Origin: Streptomyces exfoliatus | Lineage (GTDB): Bacteria; Actinomycetota; Actinomycetes; Streptomycetales; Streptomycetaceae | Assembly: GCF_000725545.1 (NCBI RefSeq) | Contig: NZ_JNZP01000001.1 | Coordinates: 1 to 64,000 of the forward strand | Length of the DNA: 64,000 nt | Reading direction: 5' to 3' | Shown: piece by piece, positions 36,818 to 45,504 of the stretch | How positions within the stretch are numbered: the stretch's first letter is position 1 | How the letters are laid out: every line of letters begins with the position of its first letter | Position numbers and translations under genes: made by a program | Notes under the pieces: generated by a model | The model's database searches: none | Told to the model about the DNA's origin: nothing | The model's input: the letters and a program-made list of their open reading frames with translations, nothing else

Positions 36818-37388
36818 AAGACCTGTCGGCCCCCTGCAGGAGCCGCAGGAAGTCGCGGAAGGCGGACGGCATGTCCACCGCCGCCGGGTCCAGGAGCCAC
36901 TGGTACTGGAGGCCGTCCATCACGGCCGTGAGCAGCGGGGCCGCCCGCTCCGGGGTGAGTCCGCCGGGCAGCCGCTCACCGAACTCCAGGCGCAGCACCC
37001 GCGCCATGTTCGCCCGCACGTGCGCGTACCGCTCGGTGAAGAACTCCCGCGCCGGGTGTCCCTCGGTGACGCTCTCGCCGAGCAGGGCGGAGAACGTCTG
37101 CACGATGCCCGGCCGCATGGCGTTGTACTCGACGAGGGATTCGAGCAGGTCGAGCCGCCAGCCCTCGGGGTCCCGGGCCCCGCTGGTGTCCCAGCGGTCG
37201 CGCTCCTCCAGGACGGCGACGAGGAGCGCCTCCTTCGTCGGGAAGTAGTGCAGGAGTCCCTGCTGGGTCAGCCCGACCCGTTCGGCGACGGAGCCCAGGG
37301 TGGCACCCCGGTAGCCGCGTTCGGCGATCACTTCTAGGGATGCGCGGAGGATGTCCGCCCGCCGCTCCTCGCTTCTGGCCCGCACCAT
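36816..37388 (-). CDS. TetR-family transcriptional regulator
   Basis: 190 aa from ATG 37388, with GGAAGGGGG upstream. The HTH is SEERRADILRASLEVIAERGYRGATLGSVAERVGLTQQGLLHYFPTKEALL, the canonical TetR_N pattern ending HYFPTKEAL. The C-terminal ligand-binding region (GLTPERAAPLLTAVMDGLQYQWLLDP) resembles the TetR_C_6/BetI-like group. It is divergent from a beta-glucosidase gene with a likely shared operator, so sugar- or glycoside-responsive repression of that gene is the simple model. Confidence 0.92.
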   Translation of the reverse strand: MVRARSEERRADILRASLEVIAERGYRGATLGSVAERVGLTQQGLLHYFPTKEALLVAVLEERDRWDTSGARDPEGWRLDLLESLVEYNAMRPGIVQTFSALLGESVTEGHPAREFFTERYAHVRANMARVLRLEFGERLPGGLTPERAAPLLTAVMDGLQYQWLLDPAAVDMPSAFRDFLRLLQGADRS

Positions 37389-37452
37389 CGCCGTGGCCCC
37401 CTTCCGAGCGTTCGAGTGTCCGACAGGACCGTACCTCCCCCGTGAAAATAAC

Positions 37453-37478
37453 AAGACGATTACGTTACCTACCGTCTT
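37453..37478. promoter_or_regulatory. Candidate TetR operator upstream of the beta-glucosidase
   Basis: AAGACG (37453-37458) and CGTCTT (37473-37478) form an inverted repeat around the AT-rich centre ATTACGTTACCTAC, 64-89 bp upstream of the GH3 start. It is one of the most AT-rich patches in this area, consistent with a promoter/operator. The match is imperfect inside the arms. Confidence 0.5.
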
Positions 37479-37541
37479 ACAGGTGAGGGGTGCACCATGG
37501 CCGCATCGGGGTCACCAGTACGTCAACGAGGAGGTACGGCC

Positions 37542-39977
37542 ATGACGCAGACCGGCGCGGACACGGCACGGGAACAGGCCGTCGAGACGGCGCTCGCCAA
37601 GCTCGACCTGGACGCCAAGGCGCGGCTGCTCGGCGGCCAGGACATGTGGTCCCTGCCCGCACTGCCCGAGATCGGCCTGAAGTCCCTGGTCATGTCCGAC
37701 GGCCCCATCGGCGTCCGCGGCGTCCGCTGGACCGCCGACGACCCGTCCGTCGCCCTGCCCTCCCCGACCGCCCTCGCCGCCGCCTGGGACCCCGCGCTCG
37801 CCCGCCGCGCCGGCCGCCTCCTCGCCCAGGAGGCCCGCCGCAAGGGCGTCCACGTCCTCCTCGCCCCCACCGTCAACCTGCACCGCACCCCGCTCGGCGG
37901 ACGCCACTTCGAGGCCTACAGCGAGGACCCCTTCCTCACCGGTGAGATCGGCACCGGCTACGTCCAGGGCGTGCAGGACGGCGGCGTCGGCACCACGGTC
38001 AAGCACTTCGTCGGAAACGACGCCGAGACCGACCGCTTCACCGTCGACAACCGGATCGCCCCTCGCCCCCTCCGCGAGCTCTACCTCGCCCCCTTCGAGG
38101 CCATCGTCAGGAACGCCCACCCCTGGGGCATCATGACCGCCTACAACCAGGTCAACGGCGTGACGATGACCGAGCACCGGTACCTCGTGAACGACGTCCT
38201 GCGCGGCGAGTGGGGCTTCGACGGCTTCAACGTCTCCGACTGGATGGCCGCCCGCTCCACCACCGGCGACATCGAGGGCGGCCTCGACGTCGCCATGCCC
38301 GGCCCCGTCACCGTCTACGGCGAGGCGCTCGCCGCCGCCGTTCGCGCCGGCGAGGTCGAGGAGTCCGCCGTCGACACGGCCGTACGCAACGTCCTGCGGC
38401 TCGCCGCCCGCGTTGGCGCCCTCGAAGGCGCCCCGCCGGTCGTCACCGAACCCCCGGCCCCGATCGACGGCGACGCCCTCGCCCGCGAGATCGCCCGCCG
38501 CGGCTTCGTCCTCGTACGCAACGAGAACGCCGCCCTGCCCCTCGGGAGCGGCACCGTCGCCCTCTCCGGCGCCGCCGCCCGCGACGCCCGCGTCCTCGGC
38601 GGCGGCTCCGCCCAGGTCTTCCCCGACCACGTCGTCTCCCCGCTCGCCGGCCTCACCGACGCCCTGCCGGAGGGCGCCCTGACCTTCACCGTCGGCGCCG
38701 ACCCCAGCGACGAACTCGCCCCCGCGGAACAGGGCTTCACCCTCCGTGCCCGCTGCCGCGACGCCGAGGGACGGCTCCTCGGCGAGGGCTCCCTGCCCAA
38801 CGGGCAGGTGCAGTGGATCGGGGACGACCTCCCGGCCGGCGTCACTTACGAGGCCCTCGCCTCCATCGAGGTCGTCGGCACCTTCACCCCGCGCGAGACG
38901 GGCACGCACTCCTTCGGCACCCGCGGCCTCGGCGCCTACACCCTCACCGTCGCGGGCGAGACCGTCTTCGACGGCGTCCAGGCCATGGGCCCCGAGACCG
39001 ACCCCTTCGAGGCCCTCTTCGGCTCCCCGGTCGAGCGCGCCAAGGTCACGCTGACCGCGGGCGAGACCGTCGAGGTGTCCCTGCTCCACACCCTCGACAA
39101 GGAGTTCGCGGTCCCGCTGCCGGCCGTCGTCTTCTCCTTCGTCCACCTCGGTCCCCGCCGTGACCCCGACGAACTGATCGCCGAGGCCGTCGAGGCCGCC
39201 CGCGCCGCCGACACCGCCGTCGTGGTCGTCGCCACCACGGAGCGCGTCGAGTCCGAGGGCTTCGACCGCAAGGACCTCGCCCTCCCCGGCCGCCAGGACG
39301 ACCTCGTACGGGCCGTGGCCGCCGTCAACCCGAACACCGTCGTCGTGGTCAACGCCGGCTCCCCGGTCGAACTGCCCTGGCGCGAGGACGTGGCCGCGAT
39401 CCTGCTCAGCTGGTTCCCCGGCCAGGAGGGCGGCGCCGCCCTCGCCGACGTCCTCACCGGCGCAGAGGAGCCCGGCGGCCGCCTCCCCACCACCTGGCCC
39501 GGCGCCCTCGCCGACGCACCCGTCACCGACGTCACCCCCGTCGAGGGGCAACTCGCCTACAGCGAGGGTCTCTTCATCGGCTACCGCGCCTGGGACCGAC
39601 TGCAGACGGCCCCCGCGTACGCCTTCGGGCACGGCCTCGGCTACACCACCTGGTCGTACGACTCCCTGGTCGTGCGCCCCGACGCGGTCACCGTCCGGGT
39701 CACCAACACCGGCGACCGGCCCGGCCGCGAGGTCGTCCAGATCTACCTGGCGCCCCGGGCCGACGACGTCCACCGCCCCGAGCGCCGGCTGGCCGGCTTC
39801 GGAAGCGTCGAGGCCGGACCCGGCGAGACCGTCGAGGCGGAGATCACGCTGCCCCGCCGCGCCTTCGAGATCTGGGACGAGGCGAAGAACGACTGGACCC
39901 TCGTCCCCGGCACCTACGAGGTGCGGGCCGCCCACTCCCTCACCGACACCCGCCTGACAGCGACCCTGGAGGTCTGA
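37542..39977 (+). CDS. GH3 beta-glucosidase with PA14 insert and Fn3-like domain
   Basis: 811 aa from ATG 37542 with GAGGAGG upstream. The GH3 N domain (~25-310) has GPIGVRG, KHFVGNDAETDR and the nucleophile Asp233 in GFDGFNVSDWM. The GH3 C domain contains GFVLVRNENAALPL and TERVESEGFDRKDLALPGRQDDLV, and is split by a PA14 module at ~395-535 (GTFTPRETGTHSFGTRGLGAYTLTVAG). A fibronectin-III-like domain (~715-805) ends the protein. There is no signal peptide, so it acts on imported oligosaccharides or glycosides. Control by the divergent TetR is likely. PA14-bearing GH3 enzymes often act on aryl- or branched glucosides. Confidence 0.94.
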   Translation: MTQTGADTAREQAVETALAKLDLDAKARLLGGQDMWSLPALPEIGLKSLVMSDGPIGVRGVRWTADDPSVALPSPTALAAAWDPALARRAGRLLAQEARRKGVHVLLAPTVNLHRTPLGGRHFEAYSEDPFLTGEIGTGYVQGVQDGGVGTTVKHFVGNDAETDRFTVDNRIAPRPLRELYLAPFEAIVRNAHPWGIMTAYNQVNGVTMTEHRYLVNDVLRGEWGFDGFNVSDWMAARSTTGDIEGGLDVAMPGPVTVYGEALAAAVRAGEVEESAVDTAVRNVLRLAARVGALEGAPPVVTEPPAPIDGDALAREIARRGFVLVRNENAALPLGSGTVALSGAAARDARVLGGGSAQVFPDHVVSPLAGLTDALPEGALTFTVGADPSDELAPAEQGFTLRARCRDAEGRLLGEGSLPNGQVQWIGDDLPAGVTYEALASIEVVGTFTPRETGTHSFGTRGLGAYTLTVAGETVFDGVQAMGPETDPFEALFGSPVERAKVTLTAGETVEVSLLHTLDKEFAVPLPAVVFSFVHLGPRRDPDELIAEAVEAARAADTAVVVVATTERVESEGFDRKDLALPGRQDDLVRAVAAVNPNTVVVVNAGSPVELPWREDVAAILLSWFPGQEGGAALADVLTGAEEPGGRLPTTWPGALADAPVTDVTPVEGQLAYSEGLFIGYRAWDRLQTAPAYAFGHGLGYTTWSYDSLVVRPDAVTVRVTNTGDRPGREVVQIYLAPRADDVHRPERRLAGFGSVEAGPGETVEAEITLPRRAFEIWDEAKNDWTLVPGTYEVRAAHSLTDTRLTATLEV

Positions 39978-40001
39978 CCCCCGGGGAAACCCCGCGAACG
40001 G

Positions 40002-40033
40002 CCCCGGGGCGGCACCTGACAACCGCCCCGGGG
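40002..40033. terminator. Bidirectional terminator between GH3 and SGNH genes
   Basis: CCCCGGGGCGG (40002-40012) pairs perfectly with CCGCCCCGGGG (40023-40033), with a 10-nt loop, between two convergent genes whose stops are 60 bp apart. Confidence 0.8.
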
Positions 40034-40037
40034 TCCC

Positions 40038-40955
40038 TCACTCCTTCGTGATCCGCCGGTACGCGAGCTCCGCGAGCCGCGCCTGCCCGTCCCGGCTCGG
40101 ATGGAACCAGTCCCAGGGGCTCAACTGCCCGCCGTCGAAGCGGAAACCGAAGACCGCCCCACCGTCGTACCGGCACCGCGCGTCCTTCGCGCACACGTCC
40201 CTCAGGACCCCGTTGTACGCCACCACCCGCTCCTGGACCGCCGCACGCCGCCGCTCGGCCGCCGGACCCAGGTCCTCCGCGTCCGCCAGCATCGAGCCGC
40301 AGATCCCCAGCTTCCACACCTGGAGCCCCTGCGGGCTCAGCCGCCCCGTCGACCACAGGTGCTTGAGGTCGGGCACGCTCGCCACGTACACCTGCGCCTT
40401 CGGCGCGCCCGCCCGCAGCCGGGCGAGCGCCGCCTCGAAGGAGACGCGGAAGTCGTCGACCGGAGTCATCAGCGCCGGCGTGGGACGGCAGGCGTCGTTC
40501 GCGCCCATCATCACCGTCACAAGCTCGGGCTTCTCGGCCGCCGCCCCCGCCATCTGCTCGGGAAGCTCCGCCATCCGGGCGCCCGTCCTGGCCAGGTTCC
40601 AACTGCGGGTGGCGACCTTCGCCGGGCCCAGGAGGCGCAGGGCCAGGCTGTTCACGGTCGCGTCGGTGCCGGTGGCCCAGGACACCTCGGGGCAGTCCGC
40701 GAGGACCGCGCAGGCGTCGAAGGCGCGGGTGACGGAGTCGCCCACGGCGGCGACGGAGGCGGGGGAGACGTCCCACAGCGACGTCGGCTTCGGCGACGGT
40801 CTCGGCGCCGCGCTCGCCGTGGCGGTCTTCGCCACGGGCTCTCCCGCGGGCCCTCCCACGGGCTCGTCCGAGGTGCAGCCGGACAGTGCCCCCGCGCACA
40901 GCAGCGCGGCCGTCACGGTGACGGCAGCGGTAAGGAATCGGCCTCGGCCGCGCAT
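40038..40955 (-). CDS. SGNH/GDSL-family hydrolase lipoprotein
   Basis: 305 aa from ATG 40955 with AAGGAGGGG upstream. The lipobox LSGC places lipidated Cys27. Block I has GDSVTRAF with nucleophile Ser74, block III VMMGANDAC (oxyanion Asn), block V WFHPSRDGQ (His, with Asp two residues before Trp). This set is a complete SGNH esterase/lipase. CAVLADCPEVSWATGTD and RDVCAKDARCRYDGG supply Cys pairs likely to form disulfides outside the cell. It may deacylate lipids or wall polymers; the substrate is unknown. Confidence 0.92.
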   Translation of the reverse strand: MRGRGRFLTAAVTVTAALLCAGALSGCTSDEPVGGPAGEPVAKTATASAAPRPSPKPTSLWDVSPASVAAVGDSVTRAFDACAVLADCPEVSWATGTDATVNSLALRLLGPAKVATRSWNLARTGARMAELPEQMAGAAAEKPELVTVMMGANDACRPTPALMTPVDDFRVSFEAALARLRAGAPKAQVYVASVPDLKHLWSTGRLSPQGLQVWKLGICGSMLADAEDLGPAAERRRAAVQERVVAYNGVLRDVCAKDARCRYDGGAVFGFRFDGGQLSPWDWFHPSRDGQARLAELAYRRITKE

Positions 40956-41022
40956 CCCCGGCCCCTCCTTCGGCGTCCTGGCGAGTGAAAGCTTCGTGTT
41001 CACCCGCCCCCGGACCGACCGT

Positions 41023-41147
41023 ACGTCACACCGATGACGGCGCGGCACGGTAGCTTTTCCCCCGTCGAACCAGAGGCAGCTTTGCCGACCGGCTCCGGTA
41101 AATTACATCACGTCACATCCTGTCCTCTTTTTGGGGGTTTGTGACGT
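41023..41147. promoter_or_regulatory. AT-richer promoter region with repeated ACGTCACA motifs
   Basis: The 259-bp gap between the SGNH and DUF3145 genes contains ACGTCACA at 41023-41030 and 41110-41117 and its inverse TGTGACGT at 41140-41147; the last two form an 8-bp dyad around a T-rich loop. The sequence GGTAAATTACATCA and CTCTTTTTGGGGG make it clearly AT-richer than the flanks. A shared regulator site for the divergent genes is plausible. Confidence 0.5.
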
Positions 41148-41214
41148 TTTACTCCTGATGCTGTTTACTGAGGCCGCTGGGAAAGGCGAACCTCGTCCCA
41201 CACTGGAGGTCCCG

Positions 41215-41709
41215 GTGACGACACGTGGAGTCCTGTACGTTCACTCCGCACCGCGCGCGCTGTGCCCGCACGTCGAATGGGCGGTGGCGGGCGTCCTCGG
41301 TGCGAGGGTCCAGCTCGACTGGATCCGCCAGCCGGCGTCCCCCGGCACCTGGAGAGCCGAGTTCTCCTGGCAGGGCCGCACCGGCACCGCCTCCGAACTC
41401 GCCTCCGCGCTGCGCGGCTGGCAGATGCTCCGCTTCGAGGTCACCGCGGAACCCTGCCCCACCGCCGAGGGCGAGCGCTACAGCGCCACGCCCGACCTGG
41501 GCATCTTCCACGCGGTCACCGGCATGCACGGCGACATCCTGATCCCCGAGGACCGGCTGCGGGCCGCCCTGGCGCGCTCCCTCCAGGGCGAGACGCAGCT
41601 GGAGGCCGAGATCGCCAAGCTCCTCGGCAAGCCCTGGGACGACGAACTGGAGCCCTTCCGCTACGCGGGCGAGGGCGCCCCGGTCCGCTGGCTCCACCAG
41701 GTCGTCTGA
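41215..41709 (+). CDS. DUF3145 family protein
   Basis: 164 aa from GTG 41215 (VTTRGVLYVHSAPRALCPHVEWAVAGVLG), chosen for TGGAGG 6 nt upstream and because family members start here; the frame extends to 41131. LDWIRQPASPGTWRAEFSWQG, LRGWQMLRFEVTAEP and GEGAPVRWLHQVV are family-typical. This actinobacterial family of unknown function sits beside the fatty-acid synthase genes in many Streptomyces. It is cytoplasmic. No catalytic motif is visible. Confidence 0.92.
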   Translation: MTTRGVLYVHSAPRALCPHVEWAVAGVLGARVQLDWIRQPASPGTWRAEFSWQGRTGTASELASALRGWQMLRFEVTAEPCPTAEGERYSATPDLGIFHAVTGMHGDILIPEDRLRAALARSLQGETQLEAEIAKLLGKPWDDELEPFRYAGEGAPVRWLHQVV

Positions 41710-41729
41710 GGGCCCACCCAGGCACGCGA

Positions 41730-41764
41730 AAGGCCCACCCCAGGAAGTCCGGGGGGCGGGCCTT
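41730..41764. terminator. Bidirectional terminator between DUF3145 and fabF
   Basis: AAGGCCCACCCC (41730-41741) pairs with GGGGCGGGCCTT (41753-41764), with one mismatch, and lies between convergent genes. Confidence 0.7.
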
Positions 41765-41782
41765 CAGTCGCGCGTAGGCGGA

Positions 41783-43045
41783 TCAGACCGAGCGGAACGC
41801 CAGGACCACGTTGTGCCCGCCGAAGCCGAACGAGTTGTTGATCGCGGCGATCGTGCCCTGCGGGAGGGCGCGGGGCTCGTCGCGGACGATGTCCGCGTCG
41901 ACGTCCGGGTCCAGCTCGTCGACGTTGATCGTCGGCGGGGCCAGACGGTGGTGCAGCGCCAGGACCGTCGCGACGGTCTCGATGCCGCCGGCGCCGCCCA
42001 GGAGGTGACCGGTCATCGACTTCGTCGCGGAGATCGCGACGTGGTCGAGGTCGTCGCCCAGGACCTTCCGCAGCGCCTTGATCTCGGCGACGTCACCCTG
42101 CGGCGTCGACGTGGCGTGCGCGTTGAGGTGGACGACCTCGGACGGCTTGAGGTCCGTCGCGTCGAGCAGGTTCTGCATCGCGGCCGCGATGCCCCGGCCG
42201 GTCGGCTCGGGCTGCGCGATGTGGTGGCTGTCGGCCGACAGGCCCTGACCGAGGACTTCGCAGTAGACGCGCGCGCCGCGCGCCTTCGCGTGCTCCTCGG
42301 ACTCCAGGATCACGACGCCCGCGCCCTCGCCGAGCACGAAGCCGTCACGGCCGGTGTCGTAGGGACGCGAGGCCTTCGTCGGCTCGTCGTTGTTCTTGGA
42401 CATCGCCATCATGTTGGCGAAGGCGGCGATCGGCAGCGGGTGGATCGCGGCCTCGGTACCGCCGGCGACGACCACGTCGGCACGGCCGGTACGGATCATC
42501 TCGACGGCGTAGCCGATCGCCTCGGCACCCGACGCGCACGCGGAGACGGGGGTGTGGACGCCGGCTCGGGCGTTCACCTCCAGGCCCACGTTGGCGGAGG
42601 GGCTGTTCGGCATGAGCATGGGCACGGTGTGCGGCGAGACACGGCGGACGCCCTTGTCCTTCAGCACGTCGTACTGGTCGAGCAGGGTGGTGACACCGCC
42701 GATGCCGGAGGCGATGACGGAACCGAGCCGCTCGGGCACGATCTTGTCGTCCTCGCCGGCGGGCGCGGTGTAGCCCGCGTCGGCCCAGGCCTCACGGGCC
42801 GCGATCAGCGCGAACTGCGCCGAGCGGTCCAGCTTGCGGGCGAGCGGGCGGGGCAGGACGTCACCGGGGTCGACGGCGGCGGTCGCGGCGATCTGCACGG
42901 GCAGTTCGGCGAAGCGCTCGCCCTCCAGGGGCTTGACGCCGGAGCGCCCCGCGAGAAGACCTTCCCAGGTCGACGCGGAGTCGCCACCCAGCGGTGTGGT
43001 TGCGCCGATACCGGTAACGACCACGGTGCGATTGGTCGAGCTCAC
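41783..43045 (-). CDS. fabF: Beta-ketoacyl-ACP synthase II FabF
   Basis: 420 aa from GTG 43045 (VSSTNRTVVVTGIGATTPLGG). The Cys-His-His triad is intact: Cys170 in TPVSACASGAEA, His in LNAHATSTPQGD, His in TKSMTGHLLGGAGG. It elongates acyl-ACP with malonyl-ACP in fatty-acid synthesis. It is the last gene of fabD-fabH-acpP-fabF, 79 bp after acpP, and should be activated by FasR as in S. coelicolor. A second start further upstream (43090) lacks an RBS. Confidence 0.97.
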   Translation of the reverse strand: MSSTNRTVVVTGIGATTPLGGDSASTWEGLLAGRSGVKPLEGERFAELPVQIAATAAVDPGDVLPRPLARKLDRSAQFALIAAREAWADAGYTAPAGEDDKIVPERLGSVIASGIGGVTTLLDQYDVLKDKGVRRVSPHTVPMLMPNSPSANVGLEVNARAGVHTPVSACASGAEAIGYAVEMIRTGRADVVVAGGTEAAIHPLPIAAFANMMAMSKNNDEPTKASRPYDTGRDGFVLGEGAGVVILESEEHAKARGARVYCEVLGQGLSADSHHIAQPEPTGRGIAAAMQNLLDATDLKPSEVVHLNAHATSTPQGDVAEIKALRKVLGDDLDHVAISATKSMTGHLLGGAGGIETVATVLALHHRLAPPTINVDELDPDVDADIVRDEPRALPQGTIAAINNSFGFGGHNVVLAFRSV

Positions 43046-43124
43046 AGGAATTCGTTCTCCATGTGTGTGATGGTCGGAATACGGCGCCACCGCCGGGTGG
43101 CAGGCCGAGTCAGCGGGAGCTGAT

Positions 43125-43391
43125 TCAGACCTTCTTGATGCCGCCGTCCTGGTTCTTCAGGATGTAGTCGGCAGCGTCGCCGACCGTCTTGAGGTTCTTG
43201 ACGTCCTCATCCGGGATCTTGACGTCGAAGCGCTCTTCGGCGGCGACGACGACCTCGACCATGGAGAGCGAGTCGACGTCCAGGTCGTCGGTGAAGGACT
43301 TGTCCAGCTGGACGTCCTCGACCGGGATGCCGGCGATCTCGTTGACGATCTCGGCGAGGCCTTCGACGATCTGGTCCTGGGTGGCGGCCAT
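43125..43391 (-). CDS. acpP: Acyl carrier protein AcpP, slightly extended
   Basis: 88 aa with ATG 43391 after AAGAAGGAGCG. The phosphopantetheine site is Ser41 in DDLDVDSLSMVEVV. The body is almost invariant among Streptomyces (IVNEIAGIPVEDVQLDKSF; VKIPDEDVKNLKTVGDA). By recollection the S. coelicolor protein has 82 residues; here the end reads YILKNQDGGIKKV, a C-terminal extension of about six residues with two Lys. It lies between fabH and fabF and carries the growing acyl chain. Confidence 0.97.
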   Translation of the reverse strand: MAATQDQIVEGLAEIVNEIAGIPVEDVQLDKSFTDDLDVDSLSMVEVVVAAEERFDVKIPDEDVKNLKTVGDAADYILKNQDGGIKKV

Positions 43392-43447
43392 GGTGGCGCT
43401 CCTTCTTGTGATTGCTTGGAAATGGGCTTCCGGGAGAACCGGAGTGC

Positions 43448-44479
43448 CTAGGGGAGGGTAACGACCGTCGCGGCGAAGACGAGACCCGCCCCGAAGCCGA
43501 TGATGAGCGCCGTGTCGCCGCTCTTCGCCTGGCCGGTCGCCAGGAGTCGTTCCATGGCGAGCGGAATCGATGCCGCCGACGTGTTGCCGGTGGTCTCGAC
43601 GTCACGGGCGACCGTGACGTGTTCCGGCAGCTTCAGCGTCTTCACCATCGAGTCGATGATCCGCATGTTCGCCTGGTGCGGGATGAAGACGTCCAGGTCG
43701 TCCGCCGAGATGCCGGCGGCGTCCAGCGCCTGCTGGGCGACCTTCGCCATCTCGAAGACGGCCCAGCGGAAGACCGCCTGACCCTCCTGCGTGATGGCGG
43801 GGAACTTGATCTCGCCCCGCTCGTTGAGCGGCAGCTTGGAGACGTCGCCGACGTGGAACTCGTTCCACGGGACGGTCTGCTTGATCGTCTCCGACTTGTC
43901 GCCCTCGGAGCCCCAGACGGTGGGGCCGATGTGCGGTTCGTCGGAGGGGCCGACGACCACGGCTCCGGCGCCGTCACCGAACAGGAAGGCCGTCGCGCGG
44001 TCCTCCAGATCCGTCAGGTCGCTGAGCCGCTCGACACCGATGACGAGGACGTACTCCGCCGAACCCTCGACGATCATGCCCTTGGCGAGGGTCAGGCCGT
44101 AGCCGAAGCCCGCGCAGCCGGCGGAGATGTCGAACGCGGCCGGCTTCCCGGCGCCGATCTTGTCGGCGATCTCGGTGGCGACGGCCGGGGTCTGCTTGAA
44201 GTGCGAGACCGTGGAGACGATCACGGCGCCGATCTGCTCCGGGCTGATCCCGGCGTCGGCGATGGCCTTGCCCGAGGCCTCCACCGACATGGCGGCGACG
44301 GTCTCCTCGGGCGAGGCCCAGTGGCGCGTGGCGATACCGGAGCGCGAGCGGATCCACTCGTCGGACGAGTCGATCGTCTCGAGGATCACCTCGTTCGGCA
44401 CGACCCGGGTCGGGCGGTAGCCGCCGACACCGAGGATCCGCGCGTACGGGGCGCCCTTGCTGGGCTTGATCTTCGACAT
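43448..44479 (-). CDS. fabH: Beta-ketoacyl-ACP synthase III FabH
   Basis: 343 aa from ATG 44479 (MSKIKPSKGAPYARILGVGGYRP); GTG 44491 is in frame but only 1 nt from GAGGAGT. Catalytic Cys122 (DISAGCAGFGYGL), His (FIPHQANMRI) and Asn (ETTGNTSAAS) are present. FabH condenses an acyl-CoA starter with malonyl-ACP; streptomycete FabH accepts branched starters. It is 18 bp downstream of fabD and 56 bp upstream of acpP. Confidence 0.96.
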   Translation of the reverse strand: MSKIKPSKGAPYARILGVGGYRPTRVVPNEVILETIDSSDEWIRSRSGIATRHWASPEETVAAMSVEASGKAIADAGISPEQIGAVIVSTVSHFKQTPAVATEIADKIGAGKPAAFDISAGCAGFGYGLTLAKGMIVEGSAEYVLVIGVERLSDLTDLEDRATAFLFGDGAGAVVVGPSDEPHIGPTVWGSEGDKSETIKQTVPWNEFHVGDVSKLPLNERGEIKFPAITQEGQAVFRWAVFEMAKVAQQALDAAGISADDLDVFIPHQANMRIIDSMVKTLKLPEHVTVARDVETTGNTSAASIPLAMERLLATGQAKSGDTALIIGFGAGLVFAATVVTLP

Positions 44480-44497
44480 GCTTCTCGACACTCCTCG

Positions 44498-45421
44498 TCA
44501 GACGGCCGCGTGCTCGGCGATGAGCGTACGTGCAGCGTCCAGGTCGGCAGGAGTCTTCAGGGCCACTGTGGCGACTCCGGGCAGGGCGCGCTTGGCGATG
44601 CCGGTGAGGGTGCCGCCGGGGCACACCTCGATCAGCGCGGTCGCGCCCAGCGCCTGGAAGGTCTCCATGCACAGGTCCCAGCGGACCGGGTTCGCGACCT
44701 GGCCGACCAGGCGGGCCAGGACCTCTGCGCCGTCGGTGACGACCTGTCCGTCCTTGTTGGAGACGTAGCGGGTGGCCGGGGCGGCCGGGGACAGCTCCTT
44801 CGCCGCCTCGTCCAGCTTCGCCACGGCCGGGGCCATGTGGTGCGTGTGGAAGGCGCCGGCGACCTTGAGCGCGACGACCCGGCGGACGCCCTCGGGCTTG
44901 TCGGCCTCCAGGGCCGCCAGCTGCTCCAGGGTGCCTGCGGCCACGATCTGGCCGGCGCCGTTCACGTTGGCCGGGGTCAGGCCGAGCTTCTCCAGGTGCG
45001 GGACGGTCACCTCGGGGTCGCCGCCGAGCAGCGCCGACATGCCGGTGGGGGTGATCGCGGCGGCCTCGGCCATCGCGAGCCCACGGGTCCGTACGAGACG
45101 CAGCGCGGCGGTCTCGTCGAGGACGCCCGCGAACGCGGCGGCGGTGAACTCGCCGACGCTGTGACCGGCGACGACGCCGGGCGACACGTCGCCCAGGGCC
45201 GCTGCGGACAGCAGACCGGCGGCGACGAGGAGGGGCTGGGCCACGGCGGTGTCACGGATGTCGTCCGCGTCCGCCTTCGTGCCGTAATGGGCGAGGTCGA
45301 GCCCGATGGCGTCGGACCAGGCCGCGACGCGGTCGGCGGCGCCGGGGAGTTCGAGCCAGGGGGTCAGGAAGCCGGGCGTCTGGGCGCCTTGGCCGGGAGC
45401 GACGAGTACGAGCACCCTCAC
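44498..45421 (-). CDS. fabD: Malonyl-CoA:ACP transacylase FabD
   Basis: 307 aa from GTG 45421 (VRVLVLVAPGQGAQTPGFL); the frame runs far upstream only because of high G+C. Gln14 of GQGAQ, nucleophile Ser88 in GHSVGEFTAAAF, and the catalytic His in AGAFHTHHMAPA are present. It loads malonate on AcpP for both fatty-acid and type II polyketide synthesis in streptomycetes. AAGAGAGAG serves as RBS. As the first gene of the cluster, it carries the likely FasR-controlled promoter. Confidence 0.96.
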   Translation of the reverse strand: MRVLVLVAPGQGAQTPGFLTPWLELPGAADRVAAWSDAIGLDLAHYGTKADADDIRDTAVAQPLLVAAGLLSAAALGDVSPGVVAGHSVGEFTAAAFAGVLDETAALRLVRTRGLAMAEAAAITPTGMSALLGGDPEVTVPHLEKLGLTPANVNGAGQIVAAGTLEQLAALEADKPEGVRRVVALKVAGAFHTHHMAPAVAKLDEAAKELSPAAPATRYVSNKDGQVVTDGAEVLARLVGQVANPVRWDLCMETFQALGATALIEVCPGGTLTGIAKRALPGVATVALKTPADLDAARTLIAEHAAV

Positions 45422-45482
45422 ACTCTCTCTTGGGGACGGCTCCCGGCGCCCGTGGGGACAGGGACGAAGAACCGTCGGGGGA

Positions 45483-45503
45483 ATTGTTGGTGTTCGACAA
45501 AAG
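45483..45503 (-). promoter_or_regulatory. Candidate FasR-binding/promoter region of the fab cluster
   Basis: In the 83-bp fasR-fabD gap, the minus strand reads TTTTGTCGAACACCAACAAT just after the fasR stop, far AT-richer than its surroundings. FasR is known to bind upstream of fabD in S. coelicolor and activate the cluster. Assigning this patch as its site is inference. Confidence 0.45.
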
Positions 45504-45504
45504 T

